From Bacillota bacterium (lineage in GTDB: Bacteria > Bacillota > DTU025): 8,973 bases of DNA. Below, piece by piece: positions 7,799 through 8,973 of this stretch. The notes beneath the pieces are model-generated. The model made no database searches. It saw only the letters and a list, made by a program, of their open reading frames with translations, and was not told the DNA's origin. Location of the stretch: positions 1 through 8,973 of the forward strand of contig DMOT01000146.1 in the NCBI GenBank assembly GCA_003456765.1. The letters run 5' to 3'. Within the stretch, counting starts at the first letter, position 1. Each line of letters starts with the position of its first letter. Both the position numbers and the translations under genes were made by a program.

Positions 7799-8929
7799 TC
7801 ATTCCTCCGAGCACGCCGCCTCCGGCAGGGCGTCCTGGAGCATGTCATCTTCAACCTCATTCCCGAGCTCATCCTCGCCCTCGCCCTCGCCCTCACCCCC
7901 ATCGTCGGCCTCGCCCACAAGCTCATCCTCAACCTCGTCTTCGATACTTTCCGGGGCAATCTCCTCCAACGGCTCGGGTATGGCCTCTTCAACTGGCTCA
8001 GGCTTCCTGTGTATCGCCGGCTTAGCAACCGACGCCAGGGCATCGAGGGTTACGAGTTCCACCCCGGCTGAATCCAATTCCGGAAGCATCTTCTGTAACG
8101 CACGCACTGTGGCAGGACGCACATGCCCTATTGCCGCAGCGGAGCCTCGCTCAATTGCATGTCTCGCCACTATCCTTATGGAATCTATGACGTACTCCTC
8201 ACTGGCTATGTGGTCCAGGAACCGGGCATTCTCCATGACGCAGAGCCCCATTTCCCGGGCGACCTGCGCCACTACCGACTTTGAGCTCGTTCTACTGTCA
8301 AAGAAGAACAGGCCCTGAGAGAATACCTCATCCAGGATAATGCGCATAAGTTCTGCATCCTCAGTAACACGTGACCCCATGTGGTTGTTGACGCCAATGG
8401 CACCCGGCACTAGCTTCAGGTTGGAGCATATCGTCTCCCTGATCTCCTCTTCGCTCATGTCAACTACTATTCCGCCTTTGCCTGGACGTTTAGACGGATC
8501 CAATGGCTCCATGGGCTGGTGCAGGAGGACGGCAAAACCTTGCTCAGCGGCTTTCTTCGCCTCCTGGGCAGCATACCTTCCCTGTGGAATCACGGCTACT
8601 GTAAGGGGCGCGTCCATCTTCATGAGCTCGTCTGTGGCTGAGGCTCCTGATCCGAGGTCATCGATGATTAGCGCAAGTCGAGGTCTGAGGGCACCCTCTA
8701 CCTGTCGATCTGCAGACGACAACGGCGGTTCCTTGGATCTATAGGCTGGCGCAGCATCTTTGAGGCGCTGAGAAGCGGGCGCCGTCTCTTTTACACATCT
8801 GACGCTGCCGACGGGCGGACCAGTGTGGAATTCTGGGGGCGCCCCGTCATTTAAAAAAAAAAAACAAAAGCACAATGATGACGTGCAGTGCACCACTATT
8901 AGGATCAGTCGAAAGACATGGGATAGCAA
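7799..8929 (-). CDS. Divergent polysaccharide deacetylase family protein (YibQ/DUF610-like) with acidic C-terminal tail
   Basis: Residues about 84-302 match the divergent polysaccharide deacetylase family, a (beta/alpha)-barrel relative of NodB-type deacetylases, usually exported or membrane-anchored and thought to act on cell-envelope glycans. The substrate is not known. Visible motifs are IIDD (88-91), VIPQGRYA (113-120), HQPMEP (137-142), GVNNHMGS (179-186), FFFDSRT (208-214) and GHVRP (268-272), with Asp and His in places expected for metal or catalysis. Residues 7-26 are hydrophobic and may be a signal anchor. A low-complexity linker rich in Pro, Ala and charged residues (about 40-83) follows. 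From residue 311 to the end, 30 of 66 residues are Asp or Glu and none is Lys or Arg, including a Gly-Glu run at 344-352. The start is doubtful: TTG at 8929 is the first possible start after a TGA, there is no ATG before residue 103, no Shine-Dalgarno is seen, and a 12-nt homopolymer sits in the membrane segment. The domain is certain; the 5' end is not. Confidence 0.87.
   Translation of the reverse strand: MLSHVFRLILIVVHCTSSLCFCFFFLNDGAPPEFHTGPPVGSVRCVKETAPASQRLKDAAPAYRSKEPPLSSADRQVEGALRPRLALIIDDLGSGASATDELMKMDAPLTVAVIPQGRYAAQEAKKAAEQGFAVLLHQPMEPLDPSKRPGKGGIVVDMSEEEIRETICSNLKLVPGAIGVNNHMGSRVTEDAELMRIILDEVFSQGLFFFDSRTSSKSVVAQVAREMGLCVMENARFLDHIASEEYVIDSIRIVARHAIERGSAAAIGHVRPATVRALQKMLPELDSAGVELVTLDALASVAKPAIHRKPEPVEEAIPEPLEEIAPESIEDEVEDELVGEADDGGEGEGEGEDELGNEVEDDMLQDALPEAACSEE
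7868..7900. repeat. Short tandem GGCGAG (Gly-Glu) repeats in the deacetylase tail
   Basis: On the minus strand GGNGAG units repeat about four times (GGTGAG, then GGCGAG copies), coding the Gly-Glu run at residues 345-352, flanked by Gly344 and by Asp-Glu 353-354. The 6-bp unit keeps the frame if copies are gained or lost, so the tail length may vary between strains. Confidence 0.75.
8853..8864. repeat. 12-nt poly-A/T homopolymer inside the deacetylase 5' end
   Basis: Twelve A in a row on the plus strand (T in the mRNA sense), followed after one C by four more A. It encodes the Phe run at about residues 22-25 of the N-terminal membrane segment. Only the present length keeps the frame: with 13 T the frame reaches TGA within a few codons, and with 11 T it reaches TAA. 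Such a tract is prone to replication or transcription slippage, and also to sequencing error. Confidence 0.9.
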
Positions 8930-8973
8930 CTTATACGACCATCAACGAGAGCGGAGCGACTGGTGAATTCTCA
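8930..8973. other. Right edge, upstream of the deacetylase
   Basis: Only 44 bases. No clear promoter or ribosome-binding site for the deacetylase is seen. On the minus strand the deacetylase frame is closed by TGA 12 nt before the TTG at 8929. Another frame gives ENSPVAPLSLMVV before a stop, which might be the tail of an upstream gene, but this is too short to support. Confidence 0.4.

Noticed and set aside
7474..8025. 183-codon plus-strand frame covering the gap and the deacetylase tail
   Set aside because: Half of it is the mirror of the acidic tail codons (Pro/Arg/His runs), there is no ribosome-binding site and no domain-like pattern.
8845..8851. ATG just after the homopolymer as an alternative deacetylase start
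   Set aside because: It is in another frame that stops after about 20 codons and cannot give the deacetylase domain.
1..8973. tRNA, rRNA, CRISPR, insertion sequence, att site or origin
   Set aside because: No cloverleaf or T-loop pattern, no regularly spaced repeats, no transposase or integrase motifs and no DnaA-box cluster were seen by eye.

Overview
The window carries a DNA-repair operon on the minus strand, with one envelope-type gene upstream of it on the same strand. Reading in the direction of transcription (high to low coordinates) the order is: a divergent polysaccharide deacetylase (8929-7799), a 657-bp non-coding gap (7798-7142), uvrB (7141-5129), uvrA (5132-2256), uvrC (2269-401), and the first 132 codons of an ogt-type O6-alkylguanine-DNA alkyltransferase that runs off the left edge (396-1). 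No credible gene lies on the plus strand.

The organism is most likely a moderately GC-rich member of the Bacillota (Clostridia- or Limnochordia-like). The signs are strong AGGAG/GGAGG Shine-Dalgarno sites, heavy use of GTG starts, a Bacillus-type LexA (DinR) box of the CGAAC-N4-GTTCG class, and a YibQ-family deacetylase close to uvrBA. This placement is an inference from style and gene order, not from a database match.

The operon holds a full nucleotide-excision-repair incision set plus a probable direct-reversal enzyme. UvrA (ATPase and damage sensor) loads UvrB (damage-verifying helicase), UvrC makes both incisions, and the Ogt-like protein would remove alkyl groups from guanine without excision. 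Neighbouring genes overlap by 4 bp (uvrB/uvrA) and 14 bp (uvrA/uvrC), or sit 4 bp apart (uvrC/ogt), so they are very probably co-transcribed and translationally coupled. One promoter is visible: an extended -10 (TG-G-TATAAT) upstream of uvrB with a LexA-box-like site across its spacer and -35 region. This suggests SOS control of the whole set.

The gap between the deacetylase and uvrB has no convincing gene. It holds the uvrB promoter, several inverted repeats (one a perfect 10-bp stem), a 20-codon mini-ORF with an excellent ribosome-binding site, and a 128-codon frame broken by a single amber codon.

The deacetylase is the oddest gene. It has no ATG before its catalytic domain, no recognisable ribosome-binding site, a 12-nt homopolymer in its N-terminal membrane segment, and a C-terminal tail in which almost half the residues are Asp or Glu. 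The window is otherwise ordinary core repair machinery; I see no clearly new multi-gene system.
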